From contig JAACJM010000196.1 in the NCBI GenBank assembly GCA_013368315.1, positions 89,204 to 153,203 of the forward strand: a stretch of DNA of 64,000 nucleotides, written 5' to 3'. Shown piece by piece: positions 46,945 to 58,105 of this stretch. Within the stretch, counting starts at the first letter, position 1; every line of letters begins with the position of its first letter. Position numbers and translations under genes: made by a program. Under the pieces are notes generated by a model, which was not told where the DNA came from, did not search any database, and was given only the letters and a program-made list of their open reading frames with translations. The DNA comes from Tetrapyrgos nigripes (taxonomy: Eukaryota; Basidiomycota; Agaricomycetes; Agaricales; Campanellaceae).

Positions 46945-47165
46945 GTCCAAGTGTGCTTTGATCAGCATGTTACCAACTGCGTTTATGGTAAAACTCTTGA
47001 GATTAAACTAAATGAAAGCTTTTGTCTTAAAGGGTACCCATTTGTGAGTCATTCTAGTGGACAAGTTAGACAATTCATAGGTTTGATTGCGTATATAGTG
47101 AGGTTGCACTACTTCAATTAGAAGTGCGCAAAATGATGGGGTGCATGGCCAGGTGTTTACCTGCC
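46945..47165 (+). mobile_element. Degenerate copia-like fragment (first copy)
   Basis: Closely matches 48188-48360 and then 48590-48655, lacking the intervening segment. It shares the reading VCFDQHVTNCVYGKTLEIKL and the later motif CNMMGCMARG. Because the longer copy leads into a copia RNase H end, both are assigned to the same Ty1/copia-like family. Confidence 0.6.
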
Positions 47166-47472
47166 ATATCATCAGTATCAAGGTTGAGGGTGACTCGTAT
47201 GTACGAGTAAACAGAAAGGATTACACCACCTGATTCCAATTTCCAAACCCAACGATGTGTGCAGATGAAGTTTTGATCATAGCTCCAAGGATCTGCCTGG
47301 ATGCCTTCCATGTGGCTACACCAGTACTCGGTGTGTGGTAGATTGAGTGGAAGGGGGAGAGGAGGTTGTTTGTAGTCAGGCAGGCTCTCAGGAGGTTCAA
47401 AGCAAATCCAAGAGAATGCGGTAGACAGGATGAAAAGAATGTATGAAGGGGAGGATGATTGTTGCTACACTG

Positions 47473-47540
47473 TTACTCGAAGTACACAGTGGGTTGCAGC
47501 CTACTTGAAGTACACAGTGGGTTGCAGCCTACTTGAAGTA
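47473..47540 (+). repeat. Short tandem repeat, 28-bp unit
   Basis: The unit tacttgaagtacacagtggg plus ttgcagcc occurs twice in full (47473-47500, 47501-47528) and once in part. Confidence 0.85.
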
Positions 47541-47697
47541 GTATCTGCTAGCAATTGAAACATATTCAAATTGCAGGGAGGGAGTACGACACTTGCAATA
47601 TGAATGAATAGAGATAGAAAAGGGGAAGGAAATTTGAGAATAGAGATGAGCAAGATAGACGAGGAAGGGACTCAAGATAGTGAGGTGGGTGTAGGGG

Positions 47698-47707
47698 AGT
47701 TCATTCA
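47698..47707 (-). promoter_or_regulatory. Self-priming PBS of the reverse LTR element
   Basis: The minus-strand sequence TGAATGAACT starts two bases after the LTR end. It is the exact reverse complement of AGTTCATTCA within the same LTR (plus-strand 47836-47845). The homologous Gy2 pair has different bases but is equally complementary. Confidence 0.8.
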
Positions 47708-47709
47708 AG

Positions 47710-48145
47710 TGTCAATAACAAACCACCCAAGTCACACAAAACGAGATCAATTGAGAGTAAAGAGAGATATAGAGAAACAAGAGTAAGCTGACTAGGCTCT
47801 ACACTGCGTAGTAGTAGTATGGAGCAGAGACGAAGTGAATGAACTAAAGGACTAACTAGAATGTCTAGTGGTTTATATAGAAGAACAATGAATAAGTGAT
47901 AGGAGAAATAGGAGAAACATAGGAGAAAATGGAGAAACATAGGGAAAAGATAAGATCAATTAAATGGAAGATTGATTGATGGTTATTATAAAGTTTGACA
48001 GGTTTTATAAGGTTCAAAGTCAGTAACATAAGGTTTAAAAGGTTTAAAAAGGTTTATTGAGGAAATGCAATAGATGAATGATCAGAAAATGGGTTCAATA
48101 ATGAAGTAGAAGAAGAAGGACAAAGAACTGTAGCAGTTCATGACA
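47710..48145 (-). repeat. Reverse-oriented LTR of a Gy2-related element
   Basis: Read on the minus strand it begins TGTCATGAAC and ends TTGACA, and aligns along its length with the Gy2 LTR with many differences. A short internal stub follows (47709 down to about 47672) with the PBS and the conserved ACACCCACCTCAC, then homology stops. It is a truncated 5' end of an older family member. Confidence 0.8.
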
Positions 48146-48187
48146 CAAACTGGTTTGTCTAGCAACTAGACCCAAATGAAGGATAGT

Positions 48188-48835
48188 ATTGTCCAAGTGT
48201 GCTTCGATCAGCATGTTACCAACTGTGTTTATGGTAAAACTCTTGAGATTAAACTAAATGAAAGCTTTTGTCTTAAAGGATACCTGTTTGTGAGTCATTC
48301 TAGTGGACAAGCTAGACGATTCATAGGTTCGATTGCATATACTAAGGGTCATGAAAAGTGACGGTCCTGTGACCTTACATGCATGTAAAATTTTTGTTCA
48401 TCTTGAGCCCTTCACTTCAGTTCACCCTGAAGTTTTGGCCATAGAAACATCTTGCAGATGCCAAAGAACAATGGAGTAGAGCCTCAGCCCCAGCAGAGTT
48501 CAGTGAGGCTCAAGGTGAAGGAAAAATTTTACTGTGCTGAAAGTGTGGGAGACTGTCACTTTCTGTGACAATGAGTATAGTGAGTTCACACTACTTCAAT
48601 TAGAAGTGTGCAACATGATGGGGTGCATGGCCAGGGGTTTACCTGCCATATCAATGAACTATCATTTTCTTTGGGAACAAGTCCAGTCAGAGGAACTAAC
48701 CCTGAAATACATTCCTTCTGCTGACAATCTTGCTGATATATTCACAAAATCATCCCATACAAGAGCCAAATTCATATGCCTTTGTGGTCTACTAGGTCTT
48801 ACTTGAAGAGGAGATGGATTCCATGTGAGGAGGAG
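48188..48835 (+). mobile_element. Copia-like 3' pol end (RNase H C-terminus) and polypurine tract
   Basis: The frame ending at 48806 reads LTLKYIPSADNLADIFTKSS, which is the C-terminal motif of Ty1/copia RNase H (normally IxTxxNxADxxTK). A purine-rich stretch (gaagaggagatgg, gaggaggag) then leads to TGTTGGAGTATGAC at 48836, a typical copia LTR start. The rest of pol upstream is degenerate or missing. Confidence 0.75.
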
Positions 48836-50835
48836 TGTTGGAGTATGACAAAAATACACTGTGAATAGGAGCAGACACATTAATGCATCATGATATGGTG
48901 ATATGCCATACAAAATCACGGTATACACACTTCGATTTTGGTCCATAATATCAGTTTTTGACGTTCTTTAAGGGAATAAGAGGACTAGGGTGAGCCCTGA
49001 ACTGCTATTTAATACCTAGCGGGACTAAGAAAATAACAGTACAATAATATTAAGTGCTCATTCTAAGTACTATGATAAATATGTACAAGTTTGGAGTTAT
49101 AATAGCAGACCCACCAAATGATAAAGATAGTCTATAAAGGCTTTCAAATCCTATTATAACAACTAGTACTGCTAGCATAATCCATAAGGGACAGTGAAAT
49201 GGGAGGTAGCCCCTATTTGCAGGCACAGGAACACGTAAGCAGCACAATCCTCAGCTGAAAGGTTGATCAGAGAAGACAGCACTAAGATTGGACATGCAGA
49301 CAAGCACGCTAGGTCTAGATCTATGTATCAGTAAATCCTGTAGTACTAAGACGGCTTTGAGGGAATCTTAAGTATCTGTAAAAGGTACATGTGGACAAAA
49401 GTAGGACAAAGTATATATGTACAGGATCCCAGAGAGTTCAGCTATCCATCGGTACAGAAGGGATAGTGAACGGACATCTCTACACAGAGATATAAGGGAC
49501 AGAAGCGCTAAGTTGCAGTACATCTGAACGATCGGAATACAACCCAAATGGGTAACGTTATTTCTGGATAAGGATAAATCTGTCAATAATTGTCTAGCTA
49601 GGCGTTGAAAGCATTGAAGGAGGAATAAGTATGCAAACGGGACTGCAGAAGAGCTGGACTTGTATGTAGTAGAATGTGAATAAAGCAAGATCAGAGAAAA
49701 AGGAAAGGAAAACCAAATGGAATAAAGAAACTATGAGAAAACCCTACGTCCCTAGTGTAAGGACGTGTATGAAGGACTTAGTGGTCATAAGTGGAGCATT
49801 CTGAGTCATAGATGCAATGCTCACTAACCAGGATGGTACACAAAAACACCAGACAGCTTACAAAGGGAACTGAAGAAAGTTCCTACAAATATTTAGATAA
49901 TATTGAACAGTTTCTGTATACCCTAATAAGCAAGTCTTTACTTACGAGGAAATAGGTAGAACTTGCTAGCAGACTTTTCGATTTGTTTATATTTTCTCTA
50001 TGTACCTTTTAGTGGACCTCGAAAAGAAATAGGTAACTGTATAGTTGTAGCTGTGAGTAGTATAAAAGGACCAGATATTACGAGTAGCTACCCAAGCCAT
50101 GTACTGTAGAGTATCGGATCTCGCTAGCAATAGTAGAGGACACGAAACACAGACTAAAGCTTCTAAACAAACTTAACTGCACTCTCTACGAGTATAAACA
50201 TTGTGTTGGAGATAATAGAGTTTTAAAATTGAACATTTTTGTGGTTATAACTGTGATCTTTGTGTTGACCTTTTGGTCTATTAAGTGTTGATTTTAAGGC
50301 AACTGTGGCCTACAGGTGTTTGATTTTGGTGTTAAACTTGTGTTTATTGTGTTGCATGCTAAGTGCTAACTTCATTGAAAAACCCCAATCAAAAGTACTT
50401 ATAGTACAAGTAAACTGGGAGTTGAGTACTCTGACTACGCAGAACACTCGTCTCATTTACATTTGTATATGGTTTTGTGTTTGGGTGTAGTTCCTAGCAC
50501 TTAATTACAAAAACCACCTATTAACGGTTACTTACAGTTACTTATTTTCTTTGTTCTCTCTTCTCGTCCATAGTCCACATGTATCTTATTATATATACCT
50601 TAGCTTACCTTAGAGAACCTCTGTCTTTGATACTATGAGACAGAGGTGAGCCACAGTTCTTATTTCTTTCATGTTTTCACTTTACTTACATACCTAGATT
50701 CATACACTGTGCCGGTAGTATAGCATCTTTTTCACACTATGAAATGAAGCTGTTGTAGACTACTTTCTACTCTACGATAGCTTACTCATAGGTTCTTTAT
50801 CATTCTAAAGGCTAGGTTAGAATCTACACTATAGG
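48836..50835. other. Probable copia LTR start and unclassified AT-rich sequence
   Basis: TGTTGGAG at 48836 is the likely beginning of a copia LTR, but I found no matching second LTR and cannot place its end. The remaining 2 kb has only short ORFs. TATA-like and CTCTGTCTTTGATACTATGAG inverted elements near 50620-50645 may belong to an LTR promoter. Confidence 0.4.
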
Positions 50836-51310
50836 TGTCATGAATCTCCTCCCGCCTCTTTCATTTCCTCTTCATTTTCTTCTACTACCTATTCACTTCT
50901 ATTCACTGTTCTATCACCTTCCATAAACCCATAAACACTAATTACTTCTCATCATCGTCCATCCCGATCTATGACTCACTTCTCCGCTCCCTTTATCTCC
51001 ATGGACATTCTCACATATATACTTCTTTACTTGACTCACATTCTTATCTCCTCCGATCCTTAAGCTCCATGGACATTCTCACATATTCATTTCTCTCTTA
51101 TATATATCTTAGATCTCGTAGCTAGATTCCTTAGTCTGTTCACTTCGTCTCCACTCTGCTCTTAGTACAGTGCAGTGTCGAGCATAGTCAGCTACTCGAT
51201 CCCTTCTCGTCTCTACTATTCTTTCTCTATCTTGTCTCATTGTAACTCGCCGAATCTATCTTGTTCATTGTGTGACTTGGGTGGTTTGCTAAGTGACAAC
51301 GTTCTTGACA
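50836..51310 (+). repeat. Gy2 5' LTR
   Basis: 475 bp, TGTCATGAATCTCC to GTTCTTGACA. It contains TATATATAT near 51110 and, downstream of it, the self-primer AGTCTGTTCA at 51133-51142, consistent with the start of the transcript. Confidence 0.95.
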
Positions 51311-51311
51311 C

Positions 51312-53507
51312 TTGAACAGACTCTCTTACACCCACCTCACAAACCCCGTACAGAAATCCTTGATAAACACACTGGCTCTTAACTTTGAACCCCTTCTTGA
51401 CAACCTACGAACCCGACCCCCACCGATATACCCTTTCCCCATCGAAGAATCAAAACGCTTCGTAAACTACCTAGAAGAACTCAAAACAACAGTATGCGAA
51501 CACGCTATCGCATTCGACGACTATTGGATTATACTCAACAAGAGATCGTGGACCTCAGGTGAAGTGACCGTCTCCGAATACCTCCGAATAAAGATATCAC
51601 CTGAAAACACGTCTCCACGCTACGTTGTAATTGCAGATACGTGCTACCTCGTCCAACTAGGAGACACAACCCTCCCATATTGGTTCAGTCACGCTGACTA
51701 CGAAGATAGCGCTATCTCCGAATTCTGCCAAGAGGAATACCACGAATACCTCCAGACTCGAATTCCTAGAGTAAACAACTATTATAGATCGTTGATCTCT
51801 TGGGAAGACGTCTCAGGAGAACAGTGGGATCATCTGTTTCCGGAATCCGAAAACGAGTGAATGAGCGGAAGCGGAATTCCTAGAACCACTAGATCTCGCA
51901 CAGCCTCACAAAATCCCAGCCGCACTTCCTCCCCCCACATCGTTTGTCTCCGACGACCTCACGCACACTTTCCCCAAAACCAACAAGATTGCTACTTCTC
52001 ATACGAAAACCAGTGGGAGTTTTGCACAACCCATCCGTGTCCCAATCGACTCTCCATAAACAATCGACCCCTCTCAATTGAAGAACAAACAGTCGGTATC
52101 GAACCAGTTCTACTCTTCCAATCCCTCCCATCAGAACCAACCACAGAAAACCCGAATCCTGCCACAACCCCGTCACCAACTCCCTCTCACGAACCAAATC
52201 CAAACAACAAAACTCCCCCAGAATCACAAAACCCTCTCAACAGATCCCCAACGGACAGTACTCCTAGTGCAGTCCAAGAACCTATATCAGTCAATCCCTC
52301 ACTACCAATCGACTTCCACTCCATTCACGCCGCCCTCGAAATGTCTGAAAACCCTGCCTCAGCTACAGCCGCTACAGGAGGAACCCAAGCTCCCCGTGAT
52401 GCCGCACCACCCGACGACGACGCTCAGTCCTCGGTCTTTCCCAATATGACTACCAAAGAACGAGGAGTAAAACCAGAGAAGTTCACAGGAGACCGGAACC
52501 AAACAAAAGATTGGATGGCCGAATTTAACAACTATCTTCGGCTCAACGATCAAGTCTACCCCACTGAAGAGGAGAAGATATCATTCTTCCTCACATTGTT
52601 CTCAGGAGAAGAAGCGAAACAATGGGCTCATAACATGATGGTAAAGGTGTTTGAGGAAGAAGACGATTTCAGCGATAGCGACGAAGAATATACAAGCACT
52701 GACGAAGATTCCTCCGCCTCGAAACCGAAAACGAAAGAAAAATCCTGGACTCTACGCGAGGTGAAGCGAGAATTCCTACGGGATTTCAAACCCTCAGCTC
52801 GGGAGACCCAGGCCCAAACCAAAATAGAACATATTAAAATGGAGGGAGCCCTGGCCGATATAGATAAGTACAACTCCCAATTCAAACGATACGCTGACGA
52901 TACTGGCTATAACGACAAGGCGTTAATGAAGTACTATTGAAAGGGACTCCCCTGAGGACTAGTCGACCGGATCTCCTACCTATCTCCTCAACCCAGGAAT
53001 CTCGCGACATTACAAAAGGCAGCGGTAAAACAACACATGATTTGGTTAGAAAGGCAGGAAGAGAAAACCTCATGGAGTAAAACTCGAAGGGAGGAAGGGC
53101 AGCCGGGAAGGGGACCACAGGACACGAGAAGTGGTCGAACAAGAAGTATGGGAGTAAACGCCTTCCAAGACAACGTCCCAGGTGCATCTTCAACCACTAA
53201 ATATCCACCGAAACTGACCCCCCAAGAAAGGGACAAAATGAGGAAGGAAGGGCGATGCTTCAGGTGCCGAGGACAGGGACATATGGGTAACGATTGCCCT
53301 ACGTTCCCTAATACACCTCCGACCACTCCCAACAACACGACCTGGAGGCCCTCCATAAAGAAAACAGCAGTCGTCACGGAAACCTCGGACCCCAAGGTCA
53401 ACACTACCACGGATAATATCTCAGAACTCACTGCCAGAATCGGAGCATTGTCGGGAGAAGAGAAAGAAGGACTACTAAAGAAGTTCGTAACGGAATCGGA
53501 TTTTTGA
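51312..53507 (+). pseudogene. Gy2 gag (leader frame, capsid, zinc knuckle) with TGA stops
   Basis: One continuous frame. The first 182 codons have no ATG (NTLALNFEPLLDNL ... WEDVSGEQWDHLF) and end in TGA at 51858, followed at once by ATG 51861 (MSGSGIPRTTRSRT). A Pro/Asn-rich region precedes the capsid (VKPEKFTGDRNQTKDWMAEF, LFSGEEAKQWAHN, REFLRDFKPSARE). In-frame TGA codons lie at 52938-52940 and 52953-52955 inside the capsid (MKYY-stop-KGLP-stop-GLVDR). The zinc knuckle is CFRCRGQGHMGNDC (CX2CX4HX4C). The frame ends TTT-TGA at 53507 and pol continues in the -1 frame. Confidence 0.88.
51313..51322 (+). promoter_or_regulatory. Gy2 primer-binding site (self-priming type)
   Basis: TGAACAGACT starts two bases after the LTR and is the exact reverse complement of AGTCTGTTCA at 51133-51142 in the LTR. 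Confidence 0.82.
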
Positions 53508-56500
53508 AAACCTCCCCTGCCACATCGTCGGGAGGAGGGACATGGACATACATACCAGTAAAACACAGGCAATACACGAGCCTTATACCCTTTCATAAGC
53601 CACGATCCCCATCTGAATTAAGAATCACGGCAATCACTCGAAATCAACAGACCCCTTCAATAGAGCTTAAAACCGAATTGATCGGGAAAATAACTGGACG
53701 AAAAATCGACGCAACCGCTCTACTAGACAGTGGAGCAGAAGGAATCATCATTAATGATGCCTTCGCCCAAAAACATCATCTCAATCGCATCCCCCTAGAA
53801 AAACCATTTCCAGTTTGAAACGTCGACGGATCAGAAAACGTGATGGGATGGGTAAGGCACTACACCATTCAAAAACTACGAATCTACACCCAAGACCACC
53901 AATCTCACCATGAAGAGACCGCCGAGTTTTACATCACGGATATCGGAGATCACGATATCATTTTGGGTACCGATTGGTTACGACACCATAACCCGGAGAT
54001 CGACTGGACAACATCAGAAATCAACCTAACGCGATGCCCCAGCGCTTGTACACTGGAAAAAACCCCAGTACGAACCAAAGCTAAGTCAAAAACCTCCCCT
54101 CCGAAAACAAAACAACCTGAAATAGTCGATCCCAGAATACATCACCGAAATTACCAAGTAATATTCAAAGACATTGTAGGACCTTACAAAACGATACCAC
54201 AACCTAAGGTGGCCGGACAACGTCGATCACAACGACCTAGGAAGATCCAACTACAACGAATTGACTTAGGAGCAATGCTCAGCTCAGAAGATACGACCGG
54301 ACAATGGAGCGTCCCAGGACAATGGAGTGAACTCGTTATGGAATATCTAGATACCCCTAGCGACCCCGACGAAGGTCTATCAGAAACCAAGCTGAGTATC
54401 TGAGCTGCCTTTACCAAAGCACTTCAAAACACTGAAAACGAATTCACGAACTCGCCGACCTCATTACAAGAACAAATACCCGAACAGTATCACGAATACT
54501 TGTCAGTGTTTGACAAAAAGACTTCAGAACGTTTACCCCAACGAAGTGATTGGGACCATGCAATCGAGCTACAAGACGGCTTCCAACCACGCGCATGTAA
54601 AACGTACCCTCTCTCCCCAAACGAACAATCCAAACTCGACTCCTTTCTGAACGAAAATCTCGAAAAGGGATATATTAAACCATCAAAATCCCCAATGGCA
54701 AGTCCCTTCTTCTTCGTTAAGAAAAAAGACGGAAAGCTACGCCCAGTACAGGACTACAGAGCGCTCAATAAGGGTACCGTAAAAAACGCATACCCACTAC
54801 CCCTCATTCCAGAACTAATCGACAAACTCAAAAACGCATACGTGTTCAGTAAAATCGATCTACGGTGGGGATACAATAACATCCGTATCAAAGAAGGGGA
54901 CGAATGGAAAGCCGCCTTCAAAACCAACCGAGGACTATTTGAGCCGACTGTCATGTTTTTTGGATTAATGAACTCGCCAGCGACCTTCCAAGCGATGATG
55001 AACACTATTTTCAAGGATCTCATTGACCAAGGGAAGATCGTCATCTATATGGATGACATTCTAGTATTCACCCATGACCTAGAAGAACATCGAGAATTGG
55101 TCCAAACAGTTCTACAACGACTACGAGACAATGACCTATACGCCAAACCCGAAAAATGCGTATTCGAAGCAGACAAGTTCGACTTCTTGGGACTGATTGT
55201 CTCTCACGACACTTTGTCAATGGACCCAGCCAAGGTAGAAGGAGTACTCGAATGGCCAACCCCCAAAACAGTAAAGGAAGTTCAGGCCTTCTTAGGATTC
55301 GGAAACTTCTACAGACGCTTCATCAAAGACTTTTCGAAAATCGCATGTCCCCTCTTCGATCTGACGAGGAAGGACAACCACTGGAACTGGGGAACAGAGG
55401 CCGAAAAAGCATTCCAATCCCTCAAAACGGCCTTCACATCCAAACCCATTCTACTGATGCCAGATCACACGAAGCCATACCGAGTGGAAGTAGACGCATC
55501 AGACTACGCAACGGGGGGAATACTTATGCAAACTGGGGAAGACAATCGATGGCACCCAGTCGCCTACATCTCCAAATCCCTCTCAGAGACCGAACGAAAC
55601 TACAACATCCACGACAAGGAACTATTGGCAATCATACGGGCACTGGAAGCATGGAGACACTATTTGGAGGGGGCCCCCCATTCTATGGAAATCTTCACCG
55701 ACCACAGGAACTTGGAGTATTTCCAGACCGCCCAAAAACTCAGTCGACGACAGGCACGATGGGCATTATTCCTTACACGATTTGAGTTCTCCCTCCAACA
55801 TAAACCAGGAAGTCTGAATAAAGCTGACCCATTGTCTAGACGACCAGATCACAAAATCGGGACCGAGAACGACAACACCGACAGAATCCTTCTCGACCCC
55901 AAATTCTTCCGAATTACAGCAACTAGACAAGGAACAGTAACCGCTATAGGAGACGTAGAACTACGACGGAGAATCAAGGAATGCCCCAAGAGGGACCTAG
56001 AGGTAGTAAGTGCCTTAGATGTCATCCTACGAAACGGACCACGTTTGCTGGTGAAAAATCTACAGGAATGGAACTACAAAGATGGAATCATCCTATTCCG
56101 AGGCAAAATCTATGTACCAGCAGACAACGACCTCCGACGGGATATCGTAAAACTACACCATGACTCCCTGGCAGCAGGACACCCCGGACGATACAAAACT
56201 TACGAACTAGTCAGCAGAGAATTTTGGTGGCCAGGAATGTCAGTCTTCGTCAGAGACTACGTAGCTGGCTGCGCCAAATGCCAGGCGACGAAAACCAACA
56301 ACCATCCAACTCGGATCCCCTTGATTCCCACCGAAATTCCAGAACGTCCTTTTGGGACTATTACCACCGACTTCATCACGGATCTTCCCGAATGTAAAGG
56401 GTTCAATGCGATTCACGTCACAGTTGACAAGTCAACAAAAACGGTCATCATATCGCCGTGTACAAAAACAATTGACAGTGACGGAACGGTTAATCTGCTA

Positions 56501-57440
56501 CTTGACAACACTTGGCGGCGGTACGGACTATGGGACAAAATGATATCCGACCGAGGACCGCAGTTCGCTAGCAAGGTCATGGCCGAGATCCATGAGAAGC
56601 TAGGCATAACTTCAGCCCTTAGTATCGCTTACCACCCACAGACCGACGGAGAGTCGGAGCGATACAATCAAGAATTGGAACAGTTCCTATGGATCTTTTG
56701 TAATTACCGACAAGAAGACTGGGTGGACTATCTACCCTACGCCGAATTCAGCTATAACACCAGAATCCATTCGGCAACAGGAAAATCCCCCTTCGAACTC
56801 CTACACGGATACCAACCATGCTTCTTCCCATCATTCAATCCAACCTCTAACCTACCGACAGTAGAGGAACGACTCGAAAACCTCAACCAACTCAGGGACG
56901 AACTCAAAGCAAGCCTGACATCGGCCGCCGAAACAATGAAAGCACAGCATGGCAACCACTCCATGTCCTGGACAGGGTACAAGGTCGGAGATAGGGTGCT
57001 ACTCGACGGAAAAAACCTGAAGACAACAAGACCGAAAGCTAAGTTGTCCGATCGTCGTCATGGCCCATTCGAGATCATTGAGGTAATCAGCCAGGTTAAC
57101 TACAAACTGAAATTACCGGCAACCTGGTGTATACACCCTGTCTTCCACGCTTCCCTATTAACGCCGTACGTCGAGACGGACGCTCACGGACCAAACTACC
57201 CCGAACCTCCCGCGGAACTACTAGACGCAGACGAAGAATACGATGTTGAAATGATACTAGACTCAAAACCAACCAGGAAACAGAAAAGGGACTCAATACC
57301 TCATCAAATGGTTGGATTACCCCGACTCGGAGAACACTTGGGTACCTATGTCAAACCTGACCAAGGTAAAAAGACATGATCGAAGAATTCCACCAGAAAC
57401 ATCCCCGAGCTTACCGACATTAACGGCGTCTACTGTCACA
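53501..57440 (+). pseudogene. Gy2 pol: protease, RT, RNase H, integrase, chromodomain
   Basis: In the -1 frame relative to gag. Protease ALLDSGAEGIIIND lies near 53730 and is followed by ILGTDWLRHHNPEIDW. TGA stops lie at 53816-53818 and 54401-54403. From about 54404 the frame is open to 57379: RT (VQDYRALNKGT, FGLMNSPATFQ, catalytic YMDD), RNase H (VEVDASDYATGG ... DKELLAIIRAL ... TDHRNLEYF), integrase zinc region (HHDSLAAGHPGRY ... CAKCQ) and DDE core (TTDFITDLP, SDRGPQF), then VHPVFH-like and chromodomain start EEYDVEMILDSK. A one-base shift near 57288 moves the rest of the chromodomain (YLIKWLDYPDSENTWVP) to another frame. Confidence 0.93.
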
Positions 57441-57579
57441 ACCCAACGGACAAACTTGGCTGCCTCCCAGTACCGCAGACACGACCTTGTTAAAAGGTGA
57501 CTACATTGAACCCAAACGCAGAACAAAGCTCAATCACATCCTACCAGACACCTCTTCACCCTCACGCTACACCTCCATC

Positions 57580-58095
57580 ATGTCTACACCCATCGCTATC
57601 ACAGTCTCAACTACCACCACAACGACAATCGACCCGTTGACGAACAACACTGGACGCTGCAGATACGGTCAACGTTCAGGCCGGCGTTGCAGATTAGACG
57701 AAGGACACACGGGGAGGCACAGCGGATGTAATCAATGCATCTGGCCAGGACATGAGTCGTCGAAACAATGCAGGTTAGGAGCAGGACACCGAGCGAGATG
57801 CGCTACCTACCAGTCTAGCCTGCGAGCCAACGAACGGAACAACCTGGGATGGGGAGATGCGAGCGTATGGGGAGGAAACACTCAGTTAAACTATGTCGAC
57901 GACAACGACGGATGGGGTACATGGGAAGGAATAGGATGGGGGGGACGTGAGTCAGACCTAACAGGATGGGGCACCTTCCCCAACGACTCACCAGAAACTT
58001 GGCCGACTATACGTGGTTTGGACAAAAGGATCAAGAAGCAGTGGACGAAGCAGTGGACCAATTGGCTTCTGAGCTCCGGTGAAAGCTCGACCTAG
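57580..58095 (+). CDS. Third ORF of Gy2: Cys/His repeats and GW/WG-rich tail, 171 aa
   Basis: Intact ATG-to-stop ORF between pol and the 3' LTR, on the sense strand. Residues 27-74 hold cysteines at 27, 37, 50, 53, 64 and 74 and histidines in two similar units (CRLDEGHTGRH and CRLGAGHRARC), suggesting zinc binding. Residues 89-131 contain five G/W motifs in an acidic, flexible context (LGWGD, VWGGN, DGWGT, IGWGG, TGWGT) plus TWEG. The C-terminus is basic with three more Trp (KKQWTKQWTNWL). This is not a known gag, pol or env product. GW/WG repeats are the Argonaute-binding signature in other proteins, so a role in RNA silencing is possible but is only an inference. It has no stop or frameshift although gag and pol do. 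Confidence 0.7.
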   Translation: MSTPIAITVSTTTTTTIDPLTNNTGRCRYGQRSGRRCRLDEGHTGRHSGCNQCIWPGHESSKQCRLGAGHRARCATYQSSLRANERNNLGWGDASVWGGNTQLNYVDDNDGWGTWEGIGWGGRESDLTGWGTFPNDSPETWPTIRGLDKRIKKQWTKQWTNWLLSSGESST

Positions 58096-58105
58096 AGGGG
58101 GGTAG

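Noticed and set aside
47473..47540. CRISPR-like array
   Set aside because: It is a simple two-and-a-half-unit tandem repeat without spacers, in a eukaryotic genome.
36870..54403. Genetic recoding of TGA as Arg or another amino acid
   Set aside because: Host genes (RPS29, secreted-protein remnants, ABC end) use TGA as their natural stop, so the in-frame TGA codons in transposons are best read as mutations.
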